From Alphaproteobacteria bacterium MedPE-SWcel (GTDB lineage: Bacteria; Pseudomonadota; Alphaproteobacteria; Rhodobacterales; Rhodobacteraceae): DNA of 64,000 nt. This document shows, in pieces, positions 25,649 to 35,649 of this stretch. The notes beneath the pieces are model-generated. The model was not told the DNA's origin. It did not search any database and worked only from the letters and a program-made list of their open reading frames with translations. The translations under genes and the position numbers were made by a program. The stretch is taken from assembly GCA_001874255.1 (NCBI GenBank), contig MPDC01000018.1, forward strand, positions 20,834 to 84,833. Direction: 5' to 3'. Within the stretch, counting starts at the first letter, position 1. Every line of letters begins with the position of its first letter.

Positions 25649-26013
25649 CAGCTGTCGCCCCAGGCATCATGGCTCAGCAATCCGATCGGCGCATCCGGCG
25701 CCCGGTAGAAATCCAGCGGCGCGGTTTCGGAGGCGGCCGTCGCACGTTTGAACTCGTATCGCATCTCGCCACTGTCTGCTTCTGACGCCACGATCAGACA
25801 TTGCGACAGGTGGCACGACCCTTCATAAAGATCCACCAGCCCGCGCAGCTGCGGCACGCGCTCGGCCTCGACGGCGAAGCCGCCATCCCATTTGCGCAAC
25901 ACCGGAAAGATCTCGTTCTGCACATGGACGCGCAGGCGATTCTTTTTCTTCTGCCCCTGCCGGCGGGCCATGTCCAACGCATCCTGTACGGACTGCGGAA
26001 TAAAAGTGGTCAT
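25648..26013 (-). CDS. Conserved-looking hypothetical protein, 121 aa
   Basis: I do not recognise this family. ATG 26013 (MTTFIPQSVQDALDMARRQGQKKK) has GGGGGGA about 5 nt upstream, a good ribosome binding site; the track's longer version runs into a tandem array. The protein is soluble, with a basic KKKNRLRVHV segment (residues 22-31), then VLRKWDGGFAVEAERVPQLRGLVDLYEGS and LIVASEADSGEMRYEFKRAT, which looks like a mixed alpha/beta fold. No catalytic motif seen. It is divergent from the glutathionyl-hydroquinone reductase gene. Confidence 0.75.
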   Translation of the reverse strand: MTTFIPQSVQDALDMARRQGQKKKNRLRVHVQNEIFPVLRKWDGGFAVEAERVPQLRGLVDLYEGSCHLSQCLIVASEADSGEMRYEFKRATAASETAPLDFYRAPDAPIGLLSHDAWGDS

Positions 26014-26321
26014 CGACGTCCCCCCGACGGCTCTTGAGTCGGGAACAAAGATGGCCCGAATTTCGCTAAAATCAAGTGAAGACAGCTGTGACATCCGGTC
26101 GCCAACCAAGGTGTTGTTCCGGCGCCGCGTCCGGGACCGCCGAAACGCGCGGCAGCCCCGGACCGTGGCGCTGCGGATCGGGACCGTCGAGTGGGACCGT
26201 CGATTGGGACTGTCGATTGGGACTGTGCGCCGGTGCAGAGGCCCTGCGCATGGGCACGGGTAGCCGTCGCGCCCCTCGCCTCCTATCCTTTGTTCCATGA
26301 CATGGAGAGCGAGGGCGACGG
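26014..26321. other. 308-bp divergent spacer with a 13-bp tandem array
   Basis: This lies between the minus-strand hypothetical gene and the plus-strand GST gene and should contain both promoters. The only clear structure is the 4 x 13 bp array at 26180-26231; no operator palindrome was found. Confidence 0.6.
26180..26231. repeat. Tandem array, 4 x 13 bp
   Basis: GGGACCGTCGAGT, GGGACCGTCGATT, GGGACTGTCGATT and GGGACTGTGCGCC, in perfect phase, about 90 bp upstream of the GST-family start. Confidence 0.93.
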
Positions 26322-27296
26322 ATGGGACTTCTGGTTGACGGCGAATGGCAAGATGTTTGGTATGATACGAAATCGCAGGGCGGCGCGTTCAAACGGTCCG
26401 CGGCGCAGTTTCGCAACTGGCTGAGCTCTGATGGCCAGGCCGGTCCCGACGGCCAGCCCGGTTTCAAGGCGCAAAGCGGGCGCTACCATCTCTATGTGTC
26501 CTATGCCTGCCCCTGGGCGCATCGCACGCTTATCTTCCGCAAGCTCAAGGGGTTGGAGGATCATATCAGCCTGTCGGTGGTGCATCCGGACATGCTCGAC
26601 AAGGGCTGGACGTTTGAGACAGATTCCCATGGCGCCACGGGCGATGACCTGTTCGGCTTTGACCTGATGCATCAGGTCTATACCAAAGCGGATCCGAACT
26701 ATTCCGGGCGGGTCACGGTGCCGGTTCTCTGGGACAAGGAACAGAACACCATTGTCAGCAATGAGAGCGCCGACATCATCCGGATGTTCAATTCCGCCTT
26801 TGACGAGATCACCGGCAATACGCTGGATTTCTGGCCCGAGGACCTGCGTGAGCCGATCGAAGCAATCAACGCCCGCGTCTATGATACGGTGAACAACGGT
26901 GTCTATAAATCGGGTTTTGCCACCACCCAGGAGGCCTATGACGCCGCGGTCATGCCGCTGTTTGACAGTCTCGACTGGCTCGAGGATCTGCTGAGCCAGC
27001 ATCGCTATCTGCTCGGCGACGCGCTGACGGAGGCCGATTGGCGGCTGTTCACCACCCTCTTGCGGTTCGATCCGGTCTATCATCTGCATTTCAAATGCAA
27101 CCGCCGGCGGCTGGTCGACTATCCCAACCTCTGGGCCTACACGCGCGAGCTGTACCAGATGCCCGGCGTCGCCGAGACCGTGGTGATGCCGCATATCGTG
27201 CGCCACTATCACTACAGCCACGACACCATCAATCCAAACCGCATCCTGCCGATCAATCCTGACCTCGACTGGACCGCACCGCATCATCGCGGCTGA
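26322..27296 (+). CDS. Glutathionyl-hydroquinone reductase (ECM4/YqjG-type GST)
   Basis: A 324-aa Xi-class glutathione transferase that reduces glutathionyl-hydroquinones using a catalytic cysteine. The N-terminal domain holds LYVSYACPWAHRTLI (catalytic Cys near residue 64), and the C-terminal helical domain has LLGDALTEADWRLFTTLLRFDPVYHLHFKCN, the typical Xi-class block. The ATG is preceded by GAGGGCGACGG. It may help detoxify quinones. It stands alone between two spacers. Confidence 0.93.
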   Translation: MGLLVDGEWQDVWYDTKSQGGAFKRSAAQFRNWLSSDGQAGPDGQPGFKAQSGRYHLYVSYACPWAHRTLIFRKLKGLEDHISLSVVHPDMLDKGWTFETDSHGATGDDLFGFDLMHQVYTKADPNYSGRVTVPVLWDKEQNTIVSNESADIIRMFNSAFDEITGNTLDFWPEDLREPIEAINARVYDTVNNGVYKSGFATTQEAYDAAVMPLFDSLDWLEDLLSQHRYLLGDALTEADWRLFTTLLRFDPVYHLHFKCNRRRLVDYPNLWAYTRELYQMPGVAETVVMPHIVRHYHYSHDTINPNRILPINPDLDWTAPHHRG

Positions 27297-27415
27297 GACC
27301 CGCTCTCTTCTGCAGCAGATCGTCCGCCGGGGGGACTTGCTACCGCGCTTGATTTATCGGGCGGGCTGGGACATATCCTGCGCGTAACCGCATATGATAC
27401 AGGGGCCGTCCCGCC

Positions 27416-28438
27416 ATGGCAGAACGCCACATCACTGCCCCGCCTCCCCAGGTGCAGACGCCGGGGTCTGCGCGCTCCGCGACCGAGGCTGACGCGGCAG
27501 GCCGGGGACGGGATCACGGGGGCAACCTCGGCGCCGCGATGGCCCGGTTCGGCGGCACCCGCGCGGAGTGGATCGACCTCTCGACCGGGATCAACCCGGC
27601 GCCCTACCCCCTGCCACCGATGCGGGACGAAGACTGGACCGCCCTGCCCGACAGCGCGGCACAGGATGCGTTGATCGATGCGGCGCGGTCGTTCTGGAAC
27701 GTCCCGCCTGAGGCCGCCATTCTGGCCGCGCCGGGCGCCTCGGCGCTGATTGCCCGCCTGCCGTCCCTGCGTCCGGCCGGCAGGGTGCGGATCACAACCC
27801 CAACCTACAACGAACACGCCGCAGCCTTCGACCACCACGGCTGGCAGATCAGCGAGGAAGGCCCTGCCGAGGCCCAGGTGGTGGTCCATCCCAACAACCC
27901 GGACGGCCGTCTGTGGCTGGCGGATGAGCTGCGCACGCCGTTTTGCGTGATTGACGAAAGTTTCTGCGATATCTGCCCGGATCAGAGCCTGATCGCCCGC
28001 GCCGCGACGCCCGGCACCGTCATCCTCAAGAGCTTTGGCAAATTCTGGGGGCTGGCCGGCCTGCGGCTGGGCTTTGCCATTGGCGACCCGGAGCTGATCG
28101 CCGGGCTGAGCGCCGCCATTGGGCCCTGGCCCGTATCCGGCCCGGCGCTGCGCACCGGCACCCATGCGCTCAGGGATCAGGACTGGGCGGCGGCGACGCG
28201 TCTGCAACTGGCGGATGCGGCCTCTCGTCTCGACCAGTTGATGCAGGCGGCAGGCGCGCAGACCGTTGGCGGCACCGACCTGTTCCGGCTCTATGATGTG
28301 GAGGATGCGCAGATCTGGCAGATCCGTCTGGCCCGCGCTCACGTCTGGAGCCGCATCTTCCCCTATTCCACCCGCTACCTGCGCCTTGGACTGCCACCGG
28401 AGGCGCGCTGGACCCAACTGGAGACCGCCCTCGCATGA
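27416..28438 (+). CDS. cobC: Threonine-phosphate decarboxylase-like PLP enzyme of cobalamin synthesis
   Basis: CobC (CobD in Salmonella) supplies aminopropanol phosphate for the cobalamin nucleotide loop. 340 aa. Class I aminotransferase features: [14 protein letters not shown] (residues about 44-57), [22 protein letters not shown] and the PLP Lys in [19 protein letters not shown]. The stop overlaps cbiB by 4 bp, so both are coupled for aminopropanol attachment. I found no cobalamin riboswitch in the 119 bp upstream. Confidence 0.93.
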   Translation: MAERHITAPPPQVQTPGSARSATEADAAGRGRDHGGNLGAAMARFGGTRAEWIDLSTGINPAPYPLPPMRDEDWTALPDSAAQDALIDAARSFWNVPPEAAILAAPGASALIARLPSLRPAGRVRITTPTYNEHAAAFDHHGWQISEEGPAEAQVVVHPNNPDGRLWLADELRTPFCVIDESFCDICPDQSLIARAATPGTVILKSFGKFWGLAGLRLGFAIGDPELIAGLSAAIGPWPVSGPALRTGTHALRDQDWAAATRLQLADAASRLDQLMQAAGAQTVGGTDLFRLYDVEDAQIWQIRLARAHVWSRIFPYSTRYLRLGLPPEARWTQLETALA

Positions 28439-29346
28439 GCACTGCCCTGCTGTTGATCCCCTCGCTGATCCTCGATGCCACCTTCGGAGAGCCAAAATGG
28501 CTGTGGTCGCGGATGCCGCATCCTGCGGTTTTGATGGGGCAGCTGGTGCAGCTATTGGACGACCGGCTGAACGACGGCGAGGGGCGACGGGGCAAGGGGA
28601 TGATGGCCGTTGCGGTGCTGGTGCTCACCGGCCTGATCCTCGGATGGGTGCTGTCGTGGTTCGGCGGGCTGGCCTCGCTGCTGATCGCCGCCATTCTGAT
28701 CGCGCATCGCTCGCTGATCACCCATGTGCGGGACGTTGCCAAGGGCCTGCGCCGGAGCCTGCCCGACGGACGCGCCGCTGTGGCACAGATTGTCAGCCGG
28801 GACACCGACCGGATGACAGGTCCGCAGGTGGCCCGATCCGCCATCGAAAGCGGCGCCGAGAATTTTTCGGACGGGGTGATCGCCCCTGCCTTCTGGTTTC
28901 TGATTGGCGGCCTGCCGGGGCTGCTGGTCTACAAGCTGATCAACACCGCCGACAGCATGATCGGATATCGCACCGAAACCTACGAGGATTTCGGCTGGGC
29001 CGCGGCCCGGCTGGACGATCTGCTGAACCTGATCCCGGCCCGGCTGAGTGCCGCGATAATCGCCATTGTATCGGGCTGTGGCCGCGACTGGAGCGAGATC
29101 GCGACCGATGCCCGCAAGCACCGCTCTCCCAACGCGGGCTGGCCCGAAGCGGCCATGGCCCGGGCGCTCGGCGTGGCGCTGGCCGGGCCCCGCTCCTACG
29201 AGGGTGAAATGCGGCCGTTCGCCTGGGTCCATGAGGCGGGCAGCAAAAGCGCCGATGCCCACGCCATCGACCGTTGCACCGATATTCTGTGGAAATCCTG
29301 GGCCCTTGCCCTTCTGCTGACGGTTGCATTGGCCCTGCTGTTTTAG
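28435..29346 (+). CDS. cbiB: Adenosylcobinamide-phosphate synthase
   Basis: CbiB (CobD in Pseudomonas naming) joins adenosylcobyric acid with aminopropanol or its phosphate at the membrane. 303 aa. Family blocks: [25 protein letters not shown] (residues about 11-35), [34 protein letters not shown] and [29 protein letters not shown]. Four or five membrane helices. It is translationally coupled to cobC. The other B12 gene in the window, bluB, is 21 kb away. Confidence 0.94.
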   Translation: MSTALLLIPSLILDATFGEPKWLWSRMPHPAVLMGQLVQLLDDRLNDGEGRRGKGMMAVAVLVLTGLILGWVLSWFGGLASLLIAAILIAHRSLITHVRDVAKGLRRSLPDGRAAVAQIVSRDTDRMTGPQVARSAIESGAENFSDGVIAPAFWFLIGGLPGLLVYKLINTADSMIGYRTETYEDFGWAAARLDDLLNLIPARLSAAIIAIVSGCGRDWSEIATDARKHRSPNAGWPEAAMARALGVALAGPRSYEGEMRPFAWVHEAGSKSADAHAIDRCTDILWKSWALALLLTVALALLF

Positions 29347-29387
29347 ATAGTGTCTGCCGCGACTGCCCTGATCAAAGGACGACGGCC

Positions 29388-30635
29388 ATGCGTGCGCTGA
29401 CTAGCCCCAAAGCGGTTCTGCACCGCATCGCCCCGATCACGCCTCTGGCCAAGGTGCTGTCTCTGGCCAAATCGCTGTCTGTGGCCCTGCCTCTGACGCT
29501 GGTGCCGAGCCTGTCCGCCGCCCAATGCGGTGGCCAGTTCCCGGATTTCGTGCGTCACCTGAAGGACGAGGCCGTCACCGCGGGCTATGCCATCAGGACG
29601 GTGAACGGGTTTTTCGCAGGCGTTGCCCAGGACCCCAAGGTCCTGCGTGCCGATCGCGCACAGGGCGTTTTCCAGAAACCGTTCATTGAATTTTCGCGAC
29701 GGCTCATTTCGCAGGACCGCCTGACCCGTGGCCTGCGGAAATCAAAAGAGTTCGACAAGATCTTTGACCGGATCGAGACCACATACGGCATAGATCGCGG
29801 CGTGTTGTTGGCGTTTTGGGCCTTTGAGACCGACTACGGCGCGTTTCAGGGGGATTTCAACACGCGCAACGCATTGGTGACGCTCGCCCATGATTGTCGG
29901 CGGCCGGAGCTGTTCCGCCCGCAGATCTTTTACGCGCTGGAGCTCTACCGCAAGGGGGATTTCGATCCCGCCCGCACCACCGGCGCCTGGGCGGGTGAAG
30001 TCGGCATGGTGCAGATGCTGCCGGGCGATATTCTGGAGCATGGGGTAGATGCCGATGGCGACGGCCATGTGACGCTCAAGACCTCTGCCGCCGATGCGCT
30101 GATGTCCGGCGCGCGCATGCTTGCCGGGCTGGGGTGGCGGCCGAACGAACCCTGGCTGCAGGAGGTGACCGTGCCTGCGGGCATGGATGTGTCGCGCTCC
30201 GGCCCCGCCTACAAGACCCCAGTCGCGGAGTGGGCCGCCATGGGCGTGACACCACGGCAGGGTGAGTTTGCGATGAAGGATGCCAAGGTCTCGCTGTTGC
30301 TGCCGCAGGGGCACAAGGGGCCCGCATTTCTCGCCTACCCGAATTTCGACGTCTATTTTGAATGGAACCAGAGCTTCACCTATGTGCTGACCGCAGCCTA
30401 TTTTGCCACGCGCCTGGCCGGTGCTGCGGTCTATGATGCGGGCACTCCCGAAGACGGGCTATCGGGCGCGCAGATGAAGGACCTGCAGCGGCGTCTGCAG
30501 GCCCGCGGTCACGACGTCGGGGCCGTGGACGGCATTCTCGGGGCAAATACCAGAGCAGCGGTTCAGGCAGAACAGAAACGCCTTGGGATGCCTGCGGATG
30601 CCTGGCCGACCGAGGCGCTCCTGCGGGCGCTGTAG
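29388..30635 (+). CDS. MltB-type lytic murein transglycosylase with peptidoglycan-binding domain
   Basis: A 415-aa periplasmic enzyme cleaving the MurNAc-GlcNAc bond with 1,6-anhydro formation. A signal peptide precedes the mature start around SAAQCGGQFPDFV (residue 45). The SLT_2 (MltB-like) domain contains LLAFWAFETDYGAFQGDF with the catalytic Glu, and GAWAGEVGMVQMLPGDILEHGVDADGDG. A C-terminal PG_binding_1 domain ends the protein (MKDLQRRLQARGHDVGAVDGILGANTRAAV). Start ATG 29388 replaces the longer track start inside cbiB. Confidence 0.93.
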   Translation: MRALTSPKAVLHRIAPITPLAKVLSLAKSLSVALPLTLVPSLSAAQCGGQFPDFVRHLKDEAVTAGYAIRTVNGFFAGVAQDPKVLRADRAQGVFQKPFIEFSRRLISQDRLTRGLRKSKEFDKIFDRIETTYGIDRGVLLAFWAFETDYGAFQGDFNTRNALVTLAHDCRRPELFRPQIFYALELYRKGDFDPARTTGAWAGEVGMVQMLPGDILEHGVDADGDGHVTLKTSAADALMSGARMLAGLGWRPNEPWLQEVTVPAGMDVSRSGPAYKTPVAEWAAMGVTPRQGEFAMKDAKVSLLLPQGHKGPAFLAYPNFDVYFEWNQSFTYVLTAAYFATRLAGAAVYDAGTPEDGLSGAQMKDLQRRLQARGHDVGAVDGILGANTRAAVQAEQKRLGMPADAWPTEALLRAL

Positions 30636-30647
30636 CCTCTCGGCGCC

Positions 30648-30677
30648 GGTTCACTCTGCGACGGTTCACTCTGCGAT
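30648..30677. repeat. Tandem duplication, 2 x 15 bp, 3' of the transglycosylase
   Basis: GGTTCACTCTGCGAC followed by GGTTCACTCTGCGAT, 12 bp after the stop codon. Confidence 0.92.
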
Positions 30678-30704
30678 GGGTCTCTATTCCGGGCCAGAAT
30701 CGTC

Positions 30705-30746
30705 CGTCAGCCCACCGTCGGGCCACCGTCAGCCCCCTCAGGCCAC
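30705..30746. repeat. Tandem repeat of 11-bp units across the smc stop
   Basis: CGTCAGCCCAC, CGTCGGGCCAC and an expanded CGTCAGCCCCCTCAGGCCAC. On the minus strand the last contains the smc TGA, and the first unit carries another TGA at the same place. Confidence 0.82.
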
Positions 30747-33700
30747 CAATGCCTCGGCCTTTTTCAGATCGACAGAGACCAGCTGGCTGACCCCCTTCTC
30801 CTGCATGGTGACGCCAAAAAGGCGATCCATCCGCGCCATGGTCACCGCGTGGTGGGTGATGATCAGGAACCGCGTGTCGGTCTGGCGACACATCTCGTCG
30901 AGCAGATCGCAAAAGCGGGTCACATTGGCGTCGTCCAGCGGCGCGTCGACCTCGTCCAGCACGCAGATCGGCGCCGGGTTCGACAGGAAGACCGCAAAGA
31001 TCAACGCCATCGCTGTCAAAGTCTGCTCGCCGCCGGACAGCAGCGACAGGGTCGACAGTTTCTTGCCCGGCGGCTGGCACATGATCTCCAGCCCGGCGTC
31101 CAGCGGGTCATCGCTTTCGACCATCAGAAGGTTCGCTTCGCCACCGCCGAACAAATGCGTGAACAGCATCGTGAACGAGGCGTTCACCTGTTCAAAAGCC
31201 GTCAACAGCCGCTCGCGCCCCTCCCGGTTGAGACTGGCAATACCGGAGCGCAGAGTCTTGACCGCCTCTTCGAGGTCCAGTTTCTCGGCCACCAGAGTGT
31301 CGTATTCTTCCTGCACCTCGCGGGCATCTTCTTCGGCCCGCAGGTTCACCGCCCCCAGCGCGTCGCGCTGGCGTTTGTGACGGTTGACCTCGACCTCCAG
31401 CTCCTCGGCGGTGGGCATGTCCTCCGGTGCCACGCCGAGCTTTTCGAGAAGCGCTTCGGGCGCCAGTTGCATCTCTTCCAAGATCCGCTCTGCGGTGGCG
31501 TCGACGGTCTCGCGGGCGGCCTCGGTGCGGGCCTCGGAACGGGCGCGGGCCTCGCGCGCCTCGGAGGCCAGCCGCTCCGCCTCGCGTTCGGTATGGACGG
31601 CCTCGCGCAGGATGCCCTCGGCGACAACGAGCGCCTCGGTGGCCTCTGACTTGCGGGTTTCCGCCTCCGCGATCTGGTCATTCAGCTCTTCGCGCATCTC
31701 GGCGATTTCACCGGGGACGGCCATCGCGTCCTCCAGCTCTTCGAGACTGGTCTCGCGACGCTCTTCCAGCTCTGAAATCCGCTTGTCGGCCGAGTCCAGC
31801 CGGTGCCGCCACCCCGAGATTTCCTTTGTCACCGTCTGCGCCCGCTTGGTGCGGGCCTCGCCCTCGCGGCGCAGCTCGTCCAGCGCCGAGCGATGTGACA
31901 GCATGGTGATCCGGGCCGCCTCGACGCTGTGTTTTATATCCTCGACCCGGGCGCGCGCTTCGGCCAGATCGCCAAGCCCCGCCTGTGACGTTTCGGCCTC
32001 CTTCAGCTGCAACCGCGCGGTCATCGCGTCTTCTTCGTGACGGGCGACGGCAATGCCGAAATTCTCCAGCTTGCCTTCTGCGAGGTTGCGCTCCGCCTCG
32101 GCCCGGCTCAGGGCCCGCGCCGCATCGGCCACCCGCTGGTCAGCCGTCCGCCGGGCCTGACGGGCCGCCTGATCGGCGCGGGTCACCTCCTCCAGTTTGC
32201 GCATCAGGGTCTCATGCGCGGCCTGCGCCCCTTCCGTGCGGGCATTGGCGTGGGCCATATCCTGCTTGAGCGCCTCCAGGCGGTTCATCTGCTCCAGCCG
32301 CATGGCGGCGGCGGAGGGTGCATCCTCCGCCCAAGACCGGTAGCCGTCCCAGCGCCACAGGTCGCCCTCCGGCGTCACCAGCCGCTGACCCGGCTGCAGG
32401 GTCGGCTGCAGGCGCGCCGCGCTGTCCGGATCGACCACGCCGATCTGCGAAATCCGGCGCCAGAGCGCCTCCGGGCCGTCCACGAACTTGGCCAGAGGAT
32501 CGGCCCCGTCCGGCAGCGGCATGTCACGGGCATAGGCCGGCAGATGGAGCCAGCCCGTCGGGCCGTCACTCTCGGCCAATGGCGCCCGCAAGTCGTCGGC
32601 CAGAGCCGCGCCAAGCGCCTTTTCATAGCCGGGCGTGACCCGCAGGTCATCCATGACCTGCCCCCCCTCGGCCGTGTCGCGTTCCACCAGTTTCGCCAGC
32701 GCCGTGACTTCGGCCCGCAGGGCGCCAAGCTCGCCTTCGGCCTCGGAGCGCTGTGCCCGGGCCTCGGTTTCATGCGCCTGCGTCTGGGTGCGCAGTTCAT
32801 CCGCTTCGGCCAGAGCCTCTTCGGCCAGTTCCGCCGCGTCCCGCGCCTCTTCCTCGGCTTCGACGGCCGTTTCAAACGCCTCTTCCGACCCGGCAAGCGC
32901 CTCCCGCGCGAGGCCCATGGCGGCCTGAGCCCGTGTGCCTTCTGCCTCTGCCCGGTCCAATGCGCGGCGGCAATCCTCGACCGATCGCTGCGCCGACTGG
33001 TGGCGGGCGGCGAGGCGGGCGACGTCTTCTGTCACCTGCGACAGGTGATCCTCGCCCGTCTGCAGGATCACGGCAGAGTCCCTGGCCAGCTCTGCGGCTT
33101 CTTCCATGCGGTCCTCGTGGCCCTCGCCCGCCTTGGCCAGTTCCCGCTTTTCCCATTCCAGCCGCTCGATGGTCTCGCCCGCGTCCTTGTTGAGGCCGGT
33201 TTCGCGATCGATGTCATTGCCGAGCTGCTGGATCCGGTTGTTCAGCCGCTCGATGCTCTGGCGGGCCTGCGCTTCCTGATCAGACAGGGCATCGCGCTGC
33301 ACCACAAAGCGCTGCAGGATCGCGGCCGCAATCGCCTCTTCCTCGCGCAGCGGTGGCAGGCTCTCTTCGGCGTCGGCGCGTTTGACCGCAGCCGCGCGGG
33401 CCAGCGCCTCTGCCTTGGCGGCCTGTGTCACCCGGATGCGCAGCTCGTCTTCGGCGCTGGCCCGGGCCTCGTCGGCCTCGCGCCAGCGGCGATACAGCAG
33501 CGTCCCCTCGGCCAGTCGCAGCTTTTCGCCAATTTCCCGGTAGCGCTGCGCCTGTTTCGCCTGCCGCCCCAATTGCCCGAGTTGGGTGGCCAGCTGTTCG
33601 ATGACATCATCGACCCGCAACAGGTTCTGTTCGGTGCTGCGCAGCTTCAGCTCTGCCTCATGGCGCCGCTGGTACAGGCCGGAGATGCCTGCGGCCTCTT

Positions 33701-34193
33701 CCAGCACCCGGCGGCGGGCCTTGGGTTTGGCATTGATCAGCTCAGAGATCTGCCCCTGCCGCACCAGAGCCGGCGAATGGGCACCGGTGGAGGCATCCGC
33801 AAAGAGCATCTGCACGTCCTTGGCCCGCACATCGCGGGTGTTCGCCTTGTAGGCCGAGCCGACGTCGCGCGTGATCCGGCGCACGATATCGAGCTGATCC
33901 GCCTCGTTGAACCCCGATGGCGCCAGCCGTTCCGAATTGTCGATCTGCAGGCTGACTTCGGCAAAGTTGCGGGCCGGACGCGAGGCGGTGCCCGCAAAGA
34001 TCACATCCTCCATCCCGCCGCCGCGCATCGCCTTGGCGCGGGTTTCCCCCATCACCCAGCGCAGCGCCTCCAGCAGGTTCGACTTGCCGCAGCCGTTTGG
34101 CCCCACAACGCCCGTGAGACCATCGGAGATGATCAGGTCGGTGGGGTCAACAAAGCTTTTGAAGCCCGTCAGCCTGAGTTTGGAGAACCGCAA
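30738..34193 (-). CDS. smc: Chromosome segregation protein SMC
   Basis: The SMC subunit of condensin compacts and aligns replicated chromosomes, working with ScpA/ScpB. 1151 aa. Walker A is GPNGCGKSNLLEALRWVMGE (residues 32-51); coiled coils run to about 500 and again after the hinge (about 500-630, with TPGYEKALGAALADDLRAPLAE). The C-terminal head has LSLLSGGEQTLTAMALIFA (signature) and PAPICVLDEVDAPLDDANV (Walker B and D-loop). The coil is highly charged and Ala/Glu rich, which produces long false antisense ORFs. It is apparently monocistronic. Confidence 0.97.
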   Translation of the reverse strand: MRFSKLRLTGFKSFVDPTDLIISDGLTGVVGPNGCGKSNLLEALRWVMGETRAKAMRGGGMEDVIFAGTASRPARNFAEVSLQIDNSERLAPSGFNEADQLDIVRRITRDVGSAYKANTRDVRAKDVQMLFADASTGAHSPALVRQGQISELINAKPKARRRVLEEAAGISGLYQRRHEAELKLRSTEQNLLRVDDVIEQLATQLGQLGRQAKQAQRYREIGEKLRLAEGTLLYRRWREADEARASAEDELRIRVTQAAKAEALARAAAVKRADAEESLPPLREEEAIAAAILQRFVVQRDALSDQEAQARQSIERLNNRIQQLGNDIDRETGLNKDAGETIERLEWEKRELAKAGEGHEDRMEEAAELARDSAVILQTGEDHLSQVTEDVARLAARHQSAQRSVEDCRRALDRAEAEGTRAQAAMGLAREALAGSEEAFETAVEAEEEARDAAELAEEALAEADELRTQTQAHETEARAQRSEAEGELGALRAEVTALAKLVERDTAEGGQVMDDLRVTPGYEKALGAALADDLRAPLAESDGPTGWLHLPAYARDMPLPDGADPLAKFVDGPEALWRRISQIGVVDPDSAARLQPTLQPGQRLVTPEGDLWRWDGYRSWAEDAPSAAAMRLEQMNRLEALKQDMAHANARTEGAQAAHETLMRKLEEVTRADQAARQARRTADQRVADAARALSRAEAERNLAEGKLENFGIAVARHEEDAMTARLQLKEAETSQAGLGDLAEARARVEDIKHSVEAARITMLSHRSALDELRREGEARTKRAQTVTKEISGWRHRLDSADKRISELEERRETSLEELEDAMAVPGEIAEMREELNDQIAEAETRKSEATEALVVAEGILREAVHTEREAERLASEAREARARSEARTEAARETVDATAERILEEMQLAPEALLEKLGVAPEDMPTAEELEVEVNRHKRQRDALGAVNLRAEEDAREVQEEYDTLVAEKLDLEEAVKTLRSGIASLNREGRERLLTAFEQVNASFTMLFTHLFGGGEANLLMVESDDPLDAGLEIMCQPPGKKLSTLSLLSGGEQTLTAMALIFAVFLSNPAPICVLDEVDAPLDDANVTRFCDLLDEMCRQTDTRFLIITHHAVTMARMDRLFGVTMQEKGVSQLVSVDLKKAEALVA

Positions 34194-34321
34194 GAGCGTC
34201 CTTTCAACTGATTCCGTTGCCGGAAATCACAGCGGCTTGCAGGCCGGGAGTCAACGGGGCTGACCGCAAAATCGGGACTTCCCCTCGCGGCAGCCCACCA
34301 TATCTTGTGGATAACCCCGGT

Positions 34322-35536
34322 TCAGCGCGCGGCCTGCAGAACGCGGCCCAACCGCGCCATACCTTCGGCGATCTCGGCCTCGGTGCTATTGGAAAAGCTC
34401 AGTCGGAGACTGTTTTCGCCGCTGCCATCCGCGAAAAACGCCTGTCCGGGCACAAAGGCGACCTTTTCGACGGCCAGCGCCGTTTCCAGCAGAGCGGCGC
34501 CATTCAGACCTTCGGGCAGGGTCACCCAGATGAACATGCCGCCCTCGGGCCGGGTCCAGCTGACACCGGGCGGCATGTGCTCCTTCAGGGCCACCAGCAT
34601 CGCATCACGGCGGCGACCATAGGCCTGCCGCAGCCCGGCGGTGTGACGCTCGAACAGGGCCTCGGCCACCTGATGAATGGCAATCTGGTTCAGAGTTGGC
34701 GAGTGCAGATCCGAAGCCTGTTTCATCAGCACCAATTGGGAAATCACCGGTTCGGCCGCAACCACCCAGCCGACCCGCAGACCCGGGGACAGCGTTTTCG
34801 AGAAAGTGCCGCAGTAGATCGTCCGGCAGGCCTCGAGATTGCCGCCGTTTTGGTCCTGTTCCAGCGCCAGGAGCGGCGGCACCGGATCGCCGTCGTATCG
34901 CAAGGCCTGATAGGCGGAATCCTCGATCACCGCGCAGTCGAGCGCGGCCGCCGTTTCCAGCACCTGCACCCGCTCCGCACGGGTCAGCGTCAGACCCGTG
35001 GGATTGTCGAAATCAGGGCTGAGATAGGCGAATTTCACGCGTCCGCCCGCGGCCTCTGCGGCGCTGGCATATTGCTCCGGTCGCCGATCCTCGCCAAGCC
35101 GCAGACGGTCGTAGCTGGGTTCATAGGCATTGAAGGCCGCAAGCGCGCCGAGATAGGTCGGCCAGCCGACCAATGCCGTGTCGCCCGGGCTCAGGAAGAG
35201 TTTGCCCAGATAGTCCAGCGCCTGTTGCGATCCGGAGGTGATCACTACGTTTTCAGGACGACAGGTCACGCCGAGCCCGGCCATATACGAAACGATCCAC
35301 TGCCGGAGCGGCAGATAGCCCTCGCTCACCGAATATTGCAGCGCCTGCGCCTGATGGTCCGGTGACAGCGCGTCCTGCAACGCCTTGCCAAAGGCCTCGA
35401 CCGGGAAAAGTGCGGGGTCGGGTATCCCACCAGCAAAGGACAGCATACCGGGCTGATCCAGCAATTTCAGAAGCTCGCGAATTTCCGAAGCCTTCATGCG
35501 GGTCATTCGTGTCGCAAATTGCGCTGTAAGTGACAT
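34322..35536 (-). CDS. PLP-dependent aminotransferase (2-aminoadipate aminotransferase-like)
   Basis: A 404-aa fold-type I aminotransferase of the MocR/LysN-like stand-alone group. Blocks seen: MLSFAGGIPDPALFPVEAF (near residue 30), VVITSGSQQALDYLGKLF, AYLSPDFDNPTGLTLT, VIEDSAYQALRYDG and the PLP Lys in IYCGTFSKTLSPGLRVGWV. The substrate is probably a hydrophobic, aromatic or aminoadipate-type amino acid. ATG 35536 (MSLTAQFATRM) has AAGGAAA upstream. It is divergent from a GntR regulator, a likely local control pair. Confidence 0.9.
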   Translation of the reverse strand: MSLTAQFATRMTRMKASEIRELLKLLDQPGMLSFAGGIPDPALFPVEAFGKALQDALSPDHQAQALQYSVSEGYLPLRQWIVSYMAGLGVTCRPENVVITSGSQQALDYLGKLFLSPGDTALVGWPTYLGALAAFNAYEPSYDRLRLGEDRRPEQYASAAEAAGGRVKFAYLSPDFDNPTGLTLTRAERVQVLETAAALDCAVIEDSAYQALRYDGDPVPPLLALEQDQNGGNLEACRTIYCGTFSKTLSPGLRVGWVVAAEPVISQLVLMKQASDLHSPTLNQIAIHQVAEALFERHTAGLRQAYGRRRDAMLVALKEHMPPGVSWTRPEGGMFIWVTLPEGLNGAALLETALAVEKVAFVPGQAFFADGSGENSLRLSFSNSTEAEIAEGMARLGRVLQAAR

Positions 35537-35649
35537 TTTGGTTATTTCCTTTCGTCGACCTGGGCGCAAACGACAGGAAATGGAAATTAATGTCAACAGT
35601 GCTGACCTATTATTTCAATCTTCGTGATCTTGCGAGGGACGTCACAAAG

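Noticed and set aside
27297-27415. Cobalamin riboswitch upstream of cobC
   Set aside because: No B12-box-like sequence or conserved stems could be recognised in the 119-bp spacer.
32037-34211. 724-aa plus-strand ORF opposite smc
   Set aside because: Produced by the Ala/Glu/Arg-rich coiled-coil codons of smc; no motif of its own.
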